The position numbers and the translations under genes are program-made. Shown in pieces: positions 53,136-63,100 of a stretch of DNA of 64,000 nucleotides (within the stretch, counting starts at the first letter, position 1; every line of letters begins with the position of its first letter). Source of the stretch: Ekhidna lutea (GTDB lineage Bacteria; Bacteroidota; Bacteroidia; Cytophagales; Cyclobacteriaceae); contig NZ_FZPD01000005.1 of NCBI RefSeq assembly GCF_900188325.1, positions 521,124 through 585,123 of the forward strand. Direction: 5' to 3'. The notes under the pieces were generated by a model that was not told where the DNA came from, made no database searches, and saw only the letters and a list, made by a program, of their open reading frames with translations.

Positions 53136-54953
53136 CTATTCAATCTTTGAAATTAAGTCCGCAAAGTAAGATTTTTTTTCGGGATATTTCAAGCTTAATG
53201 CTTCATAGATTTCGATTGCACGCTTTTTATTTCCCTGATGCAGATAAATTTCAGCTAAATATTCGGAGGCAAGGTTAGGATCCCACGCTGCACTCTCCTC
53301 TGCTAAGTCTTCAGCCTTTATATCTTCCTTGCGCTGATACTTTATGGTGGGTGATTCTTTTATGAATTTATCAATAATGTCCTGCTGGTCCTTGCGATCA
53401 GCTTTGTCATCATCTTTTTTCTCCTCCTTTTTATCTTTTGCAGTAGTCTTTGCTCGAGTGCCTTTTTTTGATGACTCCTTTTCTTTTTTTGAAACAGCTT
53501 CTTTTTTTGTGGAGGTTTTCTTTTTAGTGGCTTTCTTTTCTGTAGTAGCTTTAGTTGATGACTTTTTCTTTGTTTCTGTCTTCTTCGTTTCCTTTTTAGA
53601 AGTGCTTTTCTTTTCTTTTTTTTCTACGGCAGTTGCTTTTTCAGTTTGCTTGGGCTTTTCCTCTTTCTCATCCTTTTTAGTAGTAGGCTTATCATCTTCC
53701 GCTGACTTTTCTTCCTTTTTAGCACTTTTTTTTCTGGGATTCTTTCGAGCTACTGGCTTTGCCTTAGATAAGTCAGGGAGCTTTATTTTTTCTTCTTCTC
53801 CTTCTTTCTTTTCGTCTTGTTTTTTAGATGGTTGCTCTTTTGCCTTAGGTTTTTCCTCTTTCTCTTCAGGCAATTTTGACAAATCCGTCTCTTCAGGTGA
53901 TTTTAGATAGCTTCTTGTTGAGAAACGTGAGAATCGAGGTTCACGAATCACCCGTTCTGCTCTCGCATTTTCCTCAGGTTCTTCTTCCTTAGGTGATGTA
54001 GGTTTATCTGCTTCTCTTTTTTCCTCCTTTATAGTGGAAGGTTTTTCTTCTTCCGCTTTAGGTGTATCCCTAGCCTCTTCTTCTGCTTGTTCTTCCTGCT
54101 TTATTTTGTCTTTTAACTTCTCTAGTTCTTCCTTTTGGGTGTCTTTTTCTTCAATGGAAGGTTTTTCCTGGGTTTTCTGTTCCTCCGGGTCTGACTTTAA
54201 AGAAACCTTTTCAAGTGCTGTTGAGATTGCATCATCTTCTTCAATTTTCTGTTGGACCTCCGCAAATTTTTCACGGGATGCCTTCAGATTCTCCATATCA
54301 CGCTGCAGCTCTTCCAGAATAGAGTCAAGCTCTCCACTAGGTACCTCAGGGATTTCAGGTTGTGGTTTTTGTTCCTTTTCCTTTATTGAACTTGGACGCA
54401 CATCCTTTCTGACTTTTTCTTCTTTGGGAGGTGATATCTTAGGTTCAAGACTTTTAGGTTGCTCAGTACCTACAGCCTCTTGAATTGGTGGTTTGTCTTC
54501 TTTCTTTTGTTCTGCCGGCTCTGAAGGTTTCTTGGCAGCTACTTTTTCTACCGGTTGTTCAGCAGGAATTTTTTGTTCAGGTGCAGATTTTACCTCTGGG
54601 GTTGCTTTTTCCTGAGTAGGGGGCTTGGTCTCTGGGGTTTTGGCCTTCTGGGTCTGAGATGATGTATCAGACTCTTTTTTAGTCTCAGTTTCCGGAGCAG
54701 GAGGGTGTGAAAGAAAAAACAGGTTACCGTTCAGGTATTTCTTAAGTAAAATCCGATCTGTTGAATATATAGCGGCAGATGCCACTCTTTTCTTAGTTTT
54801 AGGATGCTTTTGCTCTTTGCTGGCTTTTGCCAATAACAACCGAGCGCTAAGAAAATAGGGATATTCACTTACAATGCCTTCCAGCTTTTCTAACTGCTCG
54901 CCGGAAAGCTTGCTTGGATCTCTTAGATAGGTGATTAACTCGGTTTTGTTCAC
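53136..54953 (-). CDS. Lys/Glu-rich low-complexity protein with TPR-like ends
   Basis: 605 residues. Residues 1-80 are helical (LEKLEGIVSEYPYFLSARLLLAKASKEQ) and the last 80 have a TPR-like module (PNLASEYLAEIYLHQGNKKRAIEIYEALSLKYPEKKSYFADLI). The 430 residues in between are dominated by Lys, Glu, Pro, Ser and Thr with KKEEK and KKxTKK repeats, so they are disordered and highly charged. In this operon position other Bacteroidota have a shorter TPR protein. No signal peptide, so probably cytoplasmic. It sits between lptE and secG. Confidence 0.78.
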   Translation of the reverse strand: MNKTELITYLRDPSKLSGEQLEKLEGIVSEYPYFLSARLLLAKASKEQKHPKTKKRVASAAIYSTDRILLKKYLNGNLFFLSHPPAPETETKKESDTSSQTQKAKTPETKPPTQEKATPEVKSAPEQKIPAEQPVEKVAAKKPSEPAEQKKEDKPPIQEAVGTEQPKSLEPKISPPKEEKVRKDVRPSSIKEKEQKPQPEIPEVPSGELDSILEELQRDMENLKASREKFAEVQQKIEEDDAISTALEKVSLKSDPEEQKTQEKPSIEEKDTQKEELEKLKDKIKQEEQAEEEARDTPKAEEEKPSTIKEEKREADKPTSPKEEEPEENARAERVIREPRFSRFSTRSYLKSPEETDLSKLPEEKEEKPKAKEQPSKKQDEKKEGEEEKIKLPDLSKAKPVARKNPRKKSAKKEEKSAEDDKPTTKKDEKEEKPKQTEKATAVEKKEKKSTSKKETKKTETKKKSSTKATTEKKATKKKTSTKKEAVSKKEKESSKKGTRAKTTAKDKKEEKKDDDKADRKDQQDIIDKFIKESPTIKYQRKEDIKAEDLAEESAAWDPNLASEYLAEIYLHQGNKKRAIEIYEALSLKYPEKKSYFADLISKIE

Positions 54954-54992
54954 AGGACTAGCTAACGGTGTTTAAGCTAAAATTAAGCAAAA

Positions 54993-55520
54993 TCACCAAT
55001 TTGCAACGGAAGCATTAAAGATATCTAAAACTATTTGGTCGAATATCTCTTCTACAAACGCTTCTTCATCGGATGCCAGATTTGTGGAATTATTGTCAAA
55101 ATCCTTGAAGAAAGAGAATGATTTGTCAAAATCAAAGGAGGGATCTTGCACATTAGTGTAGGTAGCAGATACAGTAATAGTAATTCTGGATAGCGCAGAA
55201 AAATCTGCTTGTCCTTGATTTCCTGCAGTGGCAGCTACAGGGGTAATGGTGTAATTGGATATATAACCATCTATTTGGAGGTCCCCGTTATTATCAACTA
55301 ACTCCAGGCTGGTATTTTGCTGGAAATAGTCTTTGATGTTCTCAGTAAACAATACGCTCATATTGGATGGGCCGAGCGGGGCATTATTGTAAAACGTCTG
55401 GATGGAGATTGTTTTTACATCGGGAGAAATGGATGCCCCGGTAAATGAATAAACACCACAGCCGGTACCAAGCCCCGAGGAGATCAAAAGAATAATTAAA
55501 CTAAAGGTCTTCCAATTCAT
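54993..55520 (-). CDS. lptE: LptE-family LPS-assembly lipoprotein
   Basis: 175 residues from the ATG at 55520, which starts the signal [22 protein letters not shown] (lipobox GTGC, Cys21). The earlier in-frame start lies in the upstream gene. Mature part: YSFTGASISPDVKTISIQTFYNNAPLGPSNMSVLFTENIKDYF, the typical LptE-like beginning. It partners LptD in the outer membrane to insert LPS. It overlaps the end of the upstream gene by 20 bp. Confidence 0.85.
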   Translation of the reverse strand: MNWKTFSLIILLISSGLGTGCGVYSFTGASISPDVKTISIQTFYNNAPLGPSNMSVLFTENIKDYFQQNTSLELVDNNGDLQIDGYISNYTITPVAATAGNQGQADFSALSRITITVSATYTNVQDPSFDFDKSFSFFKDFDNNSTNLASDEEAFVEEIFDQIVLDIFNASVANW

Positions 55521-56787
55521 ATTGCTTGATCTTCCTATACAAAGTTCGTTCCGAAATCCCCAGATCTTCAGCGGCATACTTTCTTTTATTGTTATTCTTT
55601 CGCAATGCTTTTATGATCAGTTCTTTTTCTTTTTTCTCAAGTGACAAAGAGTCTTCTAATTCCATTTCATGGGTGATATCTTCTACTTCAGAATCATAGT
55701 CATCTTCATTGGAGGAAATTATCAACGTATGTTCCTCTTCTGATTTAGGTTTTCTTTCTTCTTTGTATTCTTCAAGTCTTGAGTGTGAAGAGTCAATGTT
55801 CTGAAAAAGCGTCTTGTGATCATCTAATATCTCTTTGTCATTATCATTGCCATCAAGCATTTTAAATACAAGTTTTTTGAGTTCGGCCATATCCGACTTC
55901 ATATCAAAAAGAACTTTGTATAGGATATCACGTTCCGTGAAATTGTCGTTTGATTCTGCTTTGTTAATAAGGGCTGGCAGGTTGCTTCCAGTACGAGGTA
56001 AGTAAGTTTGAATCTGCTCTAATGAAATTTCTCTTTCCACACTAAGCACGCTGATTTGTTCAACCAGGTTTTTAAGCTGTCTAATATTACCTGGAAACCT
56101 ATGTGATTTCAGATAGTCTTTGGCTGGGTCAGATAGCTTAATAGGCTCAGTTTTATAGTTTTCTGAAAAATCATAAGCAAACTTCTTGAAGAGCAAAATG
56201 ACATCATCGCCTCGTTCCCTTAGTGCTGGAACATAAATGGGAACCGTACTTAATCGATAATACAAATCTTCTCTGAATTTCCCCCTTCCAACTGCGTCCA
56301 GCAAATCAACATTTGTTGCAGCAATTATACGGACATCCGTTTTTAGTACTTTGGAAGAGCCTACTTTAATGAATTCTCCATTCTCAAGCACCCGAAGTAG
56401 CCTTGCCTGTGTACTTTGAGGCATCTCACCAATCTCATCCAGGAATATGGTCCCGCTATCCGTCTCCTCAAAATAACCTTTCCTGTCGCCCGTAGCACCA
56501 GTAAATGCCCCCTTTTCATGCCCGAATAACTCAGAATCGATCGTTCCTTCTGGTATCGCGCCACAGTTGATTGCAATGAATTGGCCATGCTTTCTATGAG
56601 AAAGGCTATGTATGATTTTGGAAAATGACTCTTTTCCTGCACCACTTTCCCCTGAAATTAGCACACTCATGTCAGTAGGGGCAACCTGCATTGCCACACG
56701 GATGGCATTGTTGAGTTTGGTGGAATTTCCAACAATCTCAAAACGCTGCTTAATTGCCTGAACCTCAGAATCTATCTTAAAACTCAT
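55501..56787 (-). CDS. Sigma-54-dependent transcriptional regulator (AAA+ with Fis-type HTH)
   Basis: 428 residues from the ATG at 56787. Walker [11 protein letters not shown], the sigma-54 contact motif GAFTGA (in [17 protein letters not shown]), Walker [11 protein letters not shown] and a C-terminal HTH ([28 protein letters not shown]). There is no receiver domain, so control is by another means. An acidic linker of about 100 residues lies between the AAA+ domain and the HTH. The start overlaps the miaB stop (ATGA). Confidence 0.93.
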   Translation of the reverse strand: MSFKIDSEVQAIKQRFEIVGNSTKLNNAIRVAMQVAPTDMSVLISGESGAGKESFSKIIHSLSHRKHGQFIAINCGAIPEGTIDSELFGHEKGAFTGATGDRKGYFEETDSGTIFLDEIGEMPQSTQARLLRVLENGEFIKVGSSKVLKTDVRIIAATNVDLLDAVGRGKFREDLYYRLSTVPIYVPALRERGDDVILLFKKFAYDFSENYKTEPIKLSDPAKDYLKSHRFPGNIRQLKNLVEQISVLSVEREISLEQIQTYLPRTGSNLPALINKAESNDNFTERDILYKVLFDMKSDMAELKKLVFKMLDGNDNDKEILDDHKTLFQNIDSSHSRLEEYKEERKPKSEEEHTLIISSNEDDYDSEVEDITHEMELEDSLSLEKKEKELIIKALRKNNNKRKYAAEDLGISERTLYRKIKQYELEDL

Positions 56788-58241
56788 ATCAATTCTCCAA
56801 ATAAGGTTGCAGGGGTACAATCAGTCACCCGCACATTCACGTAAGTGCCCTTCGGTACATCAGCATCAAAAATGATTACTTTGTTAGCTGAGTTTCTGCC
56901 TTGCATTTGCTGATCAGATCGTTTGCTTGTACCCTCTACAAGGACCTTAAATTCTTTACCGATATCAAGTTTATTTCGTTGCAAAGAAATTTCCCTTTGT
57001 TTGTCAATAATCTCCTGAAGCCTTCGCTTTTTTACCTCGAGTGGAATATCATCCTCGTATTTTTTTGCAGCAACAGTCCCTGGACGTTCTGAATAAAAGA
57101 ACATATATGAGAAGTCGTACTTCACATAATCCATCAGGGTAAGTGTATCCTTATGTTCTTCTTCAGTCTCACTACAGAAACCGGCTATCATATCAGAACT
57201 AATACCACACTCTTCGCCTAAAATCTTGCGTATGGCATCCACGCGGTTTATATACCATTCCCTGGAATAGGTTCTGTTCATCAGCTCAAGCACCCGTGTG
57301 TTCCCACTCTGAGCCGGCAGGTGGATATAGTTGCAGATGTTTTCATACTTCGTCATGGTGATAAGTACTTCATCTGTAATGTCTTTTGGATGTGAAGTTG
57401 AAAAACGTACCCGTAAATCTGGACTTACTTTGGCAACCATTTCAATGAGGTTAGCAAAGTTTATGATTTCTTCTACATCATCTTTTTTATTCAGGCGAGC
57501 CTTATTGTTCTCTTCTTCCGACCATTTATATGAATCTACATTTTGACCCAGGAGGGTAACCTCTCTGTACCCATTATCGAATAGTTCCTGGGCTTCTGCA
57601 ACGATTGAGTGTGGATCACGACTTCTTTCTCTTCCTCTTGTAAATGGAACTACACAGAAAGAACACATATTGTCGCATCCCCTCATGATCGATATAAAAG
57701 CTGAAACGCCGTTCGAATTGAGTCGAACGGGCGAGATGTCTGCGTAGGTTTCTTCACGTGAAAGGAAGGTATTAATTCCTTTTTCGCCTTCTTCAGCCTG
57801 CTTTACCAGTTTTGGCAGGTCTCTATACGCATCGGGACCTAAAACCAGGTCTACGATCTTCTCTTCTTCCAAAAGCTTTGACTTGAGACGCTCCGCCATG
57901 CAGCCTAAAACGCCAACAGTCACCTCACGATTTTTCTTTTTAACAGCATTGAAAACTTTTAGACGATTTCTTACGGTTTGCTCAGCCTTTTCGCGGATAG
58001 AGCAGGTGTTAATCAAAATAACATCTGCATGTTCGGGTGATGAGGTAGTTCCAAAGCCTTCTTTTTTCAGAATAGAGGTGACAATTTCACTATCTGAAAA
58101 ATTCATTTGACACCCATAACTCTCTATATAGAGTTTTCTGCGTGCTTTAGTACCATCATCTTTCGTAGTTTTAAAGTCACACGATTCGGCTTGATTTTTC
58201 TCTTCTTCCAGTAAATCTATATCTGCTATCAATCCTTGCAT
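56784..58241 (-). CDS. miaB: tRNA-2-methylthio-N6-dimethylallyladenosine synthase MiaB
   Basis: 485 residues from the ATG at 58241. UPF0004 domain with Cys residues in [21 protein letters not shown] and LGCMAER, then the radical-SAM CxxxCxxC motif [14 protein letters not shown] and a C-terminal TRAM domain. It adds a methylthio group to A37 of tRNAs reading UNN codons. First gene of the operon miaB-sigma54 regulator-lptE-TPR-secG. A -7-like box lies only 5 bp upstream of the ATG. Confidence 0.97.
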   Translation of the reverse strand: MQGLIADIDLLEEEKNQAESCDFKTTKDDGTKARRKLYIESYGCQMNFSDSEIVTSILKKEGFGTTSSPEHADVILINTCSIREKAEQTVRNRLKVFNAVKKKNREVTVGVLGCMAERLKSKLLEEEKIVDLVLGPDAYRDLPKLVKQAEEGEKGINTFLSREETYADISPVRLNSNGVSAFISIMRGCDNMCSFCVVPFTRGRERSRDPHSIVAEAQELFDNGYREVTLLGQNVDSYKWSEEENNKARLNKKDDVEEIINFANLIEMVAKVSPDLRVRFSTSHPKDITDEVLITMTKYENICNYIHLPAQSGNTRVLELMNRTYSREWYINRVDAIRKILGEECGISSDMIAGFCSETEEEHKDTLTLMDYVKYDFSYMFFYSERPGTVAAKKYEDDIPLEVKKRRLQEIIDKQREISLQRNKLDIGKEFKVLVEGTSKRSDQQMQGRNSANKVIIFDADVPKGTYVNVRVTDCTPATLFGELI

Positions 58242-58245
58242 GCTG

Positions 58246-58253
58246 CAAAGATA
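58246..58253 (-). promoter_or_regulatory. Candidate -7 element of the miaB operon
   Basis: TATCTTTG on the minus strand matches TAnnTTTG exactly. It is 5 bp from the miaB ATG, so transcription would start at or just before the ATG. No -33 TTG at the right spacing is seen. The match may be chance. Confidence 0.35.
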
Positions 58254-58318
58254 GAAACAGTAATGACATTTTGTCAGCACTTTGAGTATTGATTTTATCT
58301 TTAGCTTTAAAAGAAAAA

Positions 58319-58834
58319 ATGGCTCACATACAAGAGGTGAGGGGATTGGCCCCCAAATATGGAAGTGATTGTTGGTTTGCTCCGAATAGCACCATAGTAG
58401 GTGAGGTGGAAATGGGAGATAATTGCACGGTGTGGTTTGGTGCTGTGGTTCGGGGAGATGTTAATTATATCCGAATTGGAAACAACTCCAATATTCAGGA
58501 TAATGTAACCATTCATGGGACCTATAAGAAATCCGGCACGACAATAGGAAATAATGTATCGATCGGTCATAATGCAGTTGTACATGGATGTACAATAGAA
58601 GACAATGTTCTCATTGGTATTGGTGCGATTATTTTGGATGATGCGGTTATCAAATCCGGATCAATCATTGGTGCTGGAACAGTTGTGCTTGCTGGAACGA
58701 TAGTAGAAGAAAACTCTGTCTATGGTGGAGTCCCTGGTAAAAAACTCAAAAGCATGGATGCGGAGAATAAAGAAATGCTTGGTAGAATTGCAGGGAACTA
58801 TACCATGTATGCCGGATGGTTTAAAGAAAAATAG
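58319..58834 (+). CDS. Gamma carbonic anhydrase-like hexapeptide-repeat protein
   Basis: 171 residues from the ATG at 58319. Left-handed beta-helix hexapeptides ([37 protein letters not shown]) with three His that usually bind Zn ([15 protein letters not shown]). The family includes Cam-like carbonic anhydrases and YrdA/PaaY-like proteins, so actual activity is uncertain. Cytoplasmic. Same strand as the membrane protein 3 bp downstream. Confidence 0.9.
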   Translation: MAHIQEVRGLAPKYGSDCWFAPNSTIVGEVEMGDNCTVWFGAVVRGDVNYIRIGNNSNIQDNVTIHGTYKKSGTTIGNNVSIGHNAVVHGCTIEDNVLIGIGAIILDDAVIKSGSIIGAGTVVLAGTIVEENSVYGGVPGKKLKSMDAENKEMLGRIAGNYTMYAGWFKEK

Positions 58835-58837
58835 CTT

Positions 58838-59185
58838 ATGAGATTACTTGTTAAAATATTACTGTCTTCTATTGCAGTTGTCGTCGCGTCTTACCTACTA
58901 CCCGGAGTGGTGGTTGACTCATTCATGACAGCTATCATTATTGCCGTGATTCTATCTTTACTGAATGCAACTGTCAAGCCAATTTTAATTGTATTGACTA
59001 TTCCATTAACGGTAGTGACACTAGGTCTTTTCCTGATAGTAATTAATGCCCTTATTGTGTTAATTGCAGATTCGCTTATATCCGGATTTGATGTGCACAA
59101 TTTCTGGTGGGCACTTTTGTTTAGCTTGCTGCTGTCACTAATTAATGCATTCCTTGCTGATCTAAGTAAAGAGGATCAGAAATAA
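58838..59185 (+). CDS. Phage-holin-superfamily IV-like membrane protein
   Basis: 115 residues with four TM helices (LLVKILLSSIAVVVASYLLPGVVV; TAIIIAVILSLLNATVKPILIVL; a third near LFLIVINALIVLIADSLI; the fourth near the C-terminus). The LNATVKPIL and GFDVHNFWWALLFSLLLSLINA motifs are typical of this small family, which is often in normal bacterial genomes and not a prophage sign. It starts 3 bp after the previous gene. Its 3' end overlaps the convergent SprF-like gene by 10 bp. Confidence 0.85.
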   Translation: MRLLVKILLSSIAVVVASYLLPGVVVDSFMTAIIIAVILSLLNATVKPILIVLTIPLTVVTLGLFLIVINALIVLIADSLISGFDVHNFWWALLFSLLLSLINAFLADLSKEDQK

Positions 59186-60099
59186 ACAGGACACTGAGGA
59201 TCCTTCTTGTAATTCCTCAATTTAATTCTGTAATTGAGTAGCACTTCATGGGTTCCTCTTGAGTGGTTGTTAAGAGCATTCACGGTAGCATCATACGCAT
59301 ATCCAAGTCTGAAATTTTCATTTAAGATAAGCTGAGTAAGAAAAACAAGGGCATCACCACTTCGATAGGATACTCCTGCATAAGCGATCCCATCAAATAT
59401 GATTGTTGCGTTGAGATCCCAACCAACTCTGCTTTGTTCCTGATATCGAAATAGAGCAGAAGGACTGAATTTGACATTTCGGTTAATATCCAAAACGATA
59501 CCGCCTGTGGCATAATAGTATCGACTTTCTCTGCCTTCTGAAGTTGTTCCATCAGCTTGCACTTGATAAAGACTATTTTCTAAAATATACGGTACCGAAA
59601 TACCGGCATACATTTTTGGGTTAGCAAAGTAGATACCTGTCCCAAAGTTTGGCGTGAAACGGGTAGGAGTGCCTGTTAGCAGCTCATCGTCCTCATTGAG
59701 TACATTTAATCGAGTAAAATCTGATCTTCGGTTATCGAATCCACCGGAAAGTCCCATCGCCAAAATACCTACTCCTGTTTTTATCTTGTAAGCTCCACTT
59801 ACATAAATTGCGGACTCTTCATGTACGCCTATCACATCACGTGTTGCTTGTAGACCTAATCCAATTTGGTTTCCATAAAAAGAACTGTGAACGGATAGTA
59901 TGTTAGAAGTAGGTGCTCCGTCTACATTGATCCACTGCTTTCTATGAATAAAACTGGCACTTAAAATATTTAGACTTCCGGCATATGCAGGATTGATCGC
60001 CAGACCATTGAACATATAAGTGGACATGACTGGTCGCTGCTGTGCGGTAACACAGCCAGCGATTATCATGAGTATTATTAATACAGTGGATTTCTTCAT
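59176..60099 (-). CDS. PorP/SprF-family type IX secretion membrane protein
   Basis: 307 residues with a signal peptide (MKKSTVLIILMIIAGCVTAQ) and the PorP/SprF start QQRPVMSTYMFNGLAINPAYAGSLNILSASFIHRKQW. The rest is an outer-membrane beta-barrel with alternating hydrophobic strands ending in LLNYRIKLRN. SprF is needed for SprB secretion or attachment at the surface by the type IX secretion system. It is 11 bp downstream of the giant repeat protein on the same strand and probably its dedicated partner. Confidence 0.93.
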   Translation of the reverse strand: MKKSTVLIILMIIAGCVTAQQRPVMSTYMFNGLAINPAYAGSLNILSASFIHRKQWINVDGAPTSNILSVHSSFYGNQIGLGLQATRDVIGVHEESAIYVSGAYKIKTGVGILAMGLSGGFDNRRSDFTRLNVLNEDDELLTGTPTRFTPNFGTGIYFANPKMYAGISVPYILENSLYQVQADGTTSEGRESRYYYATGGIVLDINRNVKFSPSALFRYQEQSRVGWDLNATIIFDGIAYAGVSYRSGDALVFLTQLILNENFRLGYAYDATVNALNNHSRGTHEVLLNYRIKLRNYKKDPQCPVYF

Positions 60100-60110
60100 T
60101 CGTCCTAAAG

Positions 60111-63100
60111 TTATCTAACTAATTCTAAATATCCCTGAATAGGATCCTCTCCGGTACCCAAGTCAATTACATAGAAGTAGGTACCTGATGGTAATGTAAG
60201 GCCACCACCTCCGACATTGCTTAGTCCTTCAAACCTAACCGATGTATTATTATATCCATCAATATCGAAAATCTTTTGACCTGCGCGGTTGTAAATTTTC
60301 ACGTTATTGTTAGGGAAATAGTCAATACAATCAATCAATAAGAAGTCGTTCTTGCCATCTGCATTCGCTGAAACTCCATTGTAGATTGTTAATGATGTTT
60401 CTATAGTAAAAGCAGCATCGTATGTACAGCCATTCTCTGCTGTGAAGGTTACTGTATAGTCGCCAGGATAAGCATCTATAAGCCTTGAGTCAGTTCCAAC
60501 TACTGTTCCGTTGGCATCTCTCCATTCATATTCAGTAGCGAGGTTGAATTCTTCAAAACCGATAATTGCAGAACCTGTAAACTGATTAGTTGATCCATCT
60601 TCTGTTCTTAGACAAACTGAGTTGTTGAATATTACTTCGTACTCTGGAGCAACCACTTCATAATTAATCTGGACAGGTGTCTCAGCAGACTGACAACCAG
60701 TTGCAAGGTTTGTAGCTCTTACAAGATACGTCGTGGTATCCAGGTTAAATACTTGCGATCCTGTAGCATATGGGCTAGTCATGTCACTTGGATCAAACCA
60801 TTCGAATAAGAACCCATTGGTAATTCCATCCACATTGGCAATAGCGCTACCGTTTGCAAACTGACAATTATCTCTTCCATTGTTCACTATGACGGTCGGA
60901 GTGTTTGGTGTCACAGCATTGTTTTGTATTGTGAAGACCTCTGAAGCAATACAACCGGTAATAACATGGGCTAACTCTAAAGTGTACATACCAGCATCCA
61001 GTGAATCAATAAAGAATGTATTTCCAATCTGGGTGTTGGCATCATTATACCAGGTAATATTCACAGTTGACAAGTTAGGGACACTTACTGAAGCATATCC
61101 ATTCTTTTCATCAAAGCACACAGTTACATCACTTGTGGTGAGTTCATAAACCGGCATTTTTGTTGCGTTTTCAACAGTGACTTCTGTGGCATTGGACTGA
61201 CAGAAGTTATCTATTTGATCGACTACAAGTACAACATAATTACCATCTGCCAAATTCTCTACTAGAGAACCAGTGTAATCCGCATTAGCTGGGTTAGGAG
61301 AGGTACCAACAGTGGCAAGGTTTCCAGTGAACCAATAGTAGCTGTAATCACTAATTGACCTGCCAGGAGCTGGAGTTATTACAGAAACTGCCACTTTACC
61401 ATTTGGATTAACACAATTTGTGTTCGCAGATGAAGTGGTTGATATCGCAATTGGATTTGGAATATCATCCACCATTTCATAAGTCTCCGTTATCGAACAA
61501 CCTGTTGTGTTGTTTGTCACCTCTACGGTATATGTTCCTGCTGCAATGCCTGAAAGTTCATTTGTATTTGCTCCTGCTAACTGTGATCCACCTGTATAAT
61601 CATCTGAGGTCAATGGATTACCAGTGCCTGTTCCATAATACCATTCAAAATCATACGTGGCATTTTCAGGCTGACCATCGGCAAGCACAAGCAAGCGACC
61701 ATTCGGTAGGTTAGGATCACAATTGGTTTGTGCATCAAAATCATCAAGGGTAATGACTGGATAAACAGCATTATCTCTGACTCTCACTTCAAATGGAGGC
61801 GTAGAACAATCCAAAGTAGTGTGGGTACCTATTACCCAATAAATCCCACCTTGTGCAGTTGTATAAGCTGCCCCTGCATTGCCAGTGAAGACCGGAGTTG
61901 GCGAGCCTACGGTAGGGTCTACATCATAGTAGTCAAAGTCATAATCTGATATCGCACCATCACTCACTGAAGTAACTGTTATACTACCATTTCCAGGTGA
62001 ACAAGTTGTTGCTGTTGTAGTAGAAACTGCCAATATATCCAGGTCAGCAGGCACTGAAGGCACATCAAACACAGTAACAGTTGTACAAGTGCTTGATAGA
62101 TTAGTCACTTCTACAGTGTATGTACCAGCTGCAAGTCCTGCCACGGTTGCTGTACTTACTCCTGTTGGGCTAGATCCGTTACCCGGATCAGTATTATTAA
62201 CAAGAGCTGTTCCCGTTCCTGATCCCAAATACCACTGGAATGTGTATAATGTGTCAGTTTCATCATTACCATCCGCTAACGCTCTCAATGATCCGGCTGG
62301 AGTACCAGTAGCAGAGCATGTTGAGTCAGCTGCAATTACCGTGACACGTACATCAGGGTAGAAGATGTCTTCTACAATATCAAAGAACAATGCGTCAGAT
62401 TCACAGTTAGAATCTGTTTTTCTCACGATGGCGTAATAAGAATCAGCTCCAAGCCCTTCTATTGTCAAGCTGTTAGGGTCAGTTGAGGTAGTTCCTGTAA
62501 GCACATTTCCCGGAGTAGTGTACACTTCAAGTGTATAAATACCTGCAGTAGCCATCTGTGCAGAATCAATTCGCGTTCCTCCAACAGAGATTTCAAGTAC
62601 TGCAAAGCTTCCATTATCAGTACAATAACTCACATTATCAATCTGAGAATCTGTAATGAAAATGGCTTCATCTTCCTGTGGAATATCAAAATTACGCACA
62701 GTGCTACACTGCGTGTTAGTATTTGTGACTTGTACAGAGTACTGACCAGCAGATTGATTGGATAGTATTACTGAGGTTGCTCCTGCAATCTCATTACCTG
62801 CTGTTGCATTTGAGCCTGTAAACCATTGTACAGTAAAGTGATCGGTCTCATCAAACTTGCTGTTGATAATTACTTCCAGTCCGCCTGTTGCCGTAGTTCC
62901 ACCCGTACAGTTATTGTCAGGTGTGGTGCTAACTCTTGTAACCTGTGGGTTCCTGGTGGAGTCCTTCACGTTAACTATAGCAGTAGCAACACTACATTGT
63001 GTTGTGTTGTTAGTTGCAAGTATATAATAATCACCGCTTGATAGATTATTGATTGTTATTGTAGGCGAACCATTGCCATTGAAAGCGCCAACTGATGGTC

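Noticed and set aside
53344..53910. 188-residue plus-strand ORF opposite the Lys/Glu-rich gene
   Set aside because: It is an antisense shadow of the low-complexity region (Phe/Ser/Val-rich), with no signal or family pattern.
58838..59185. Prophage holin
   Set aside because: The small 4-TM family is common in chromosomes, and no other phage gene is nearby.
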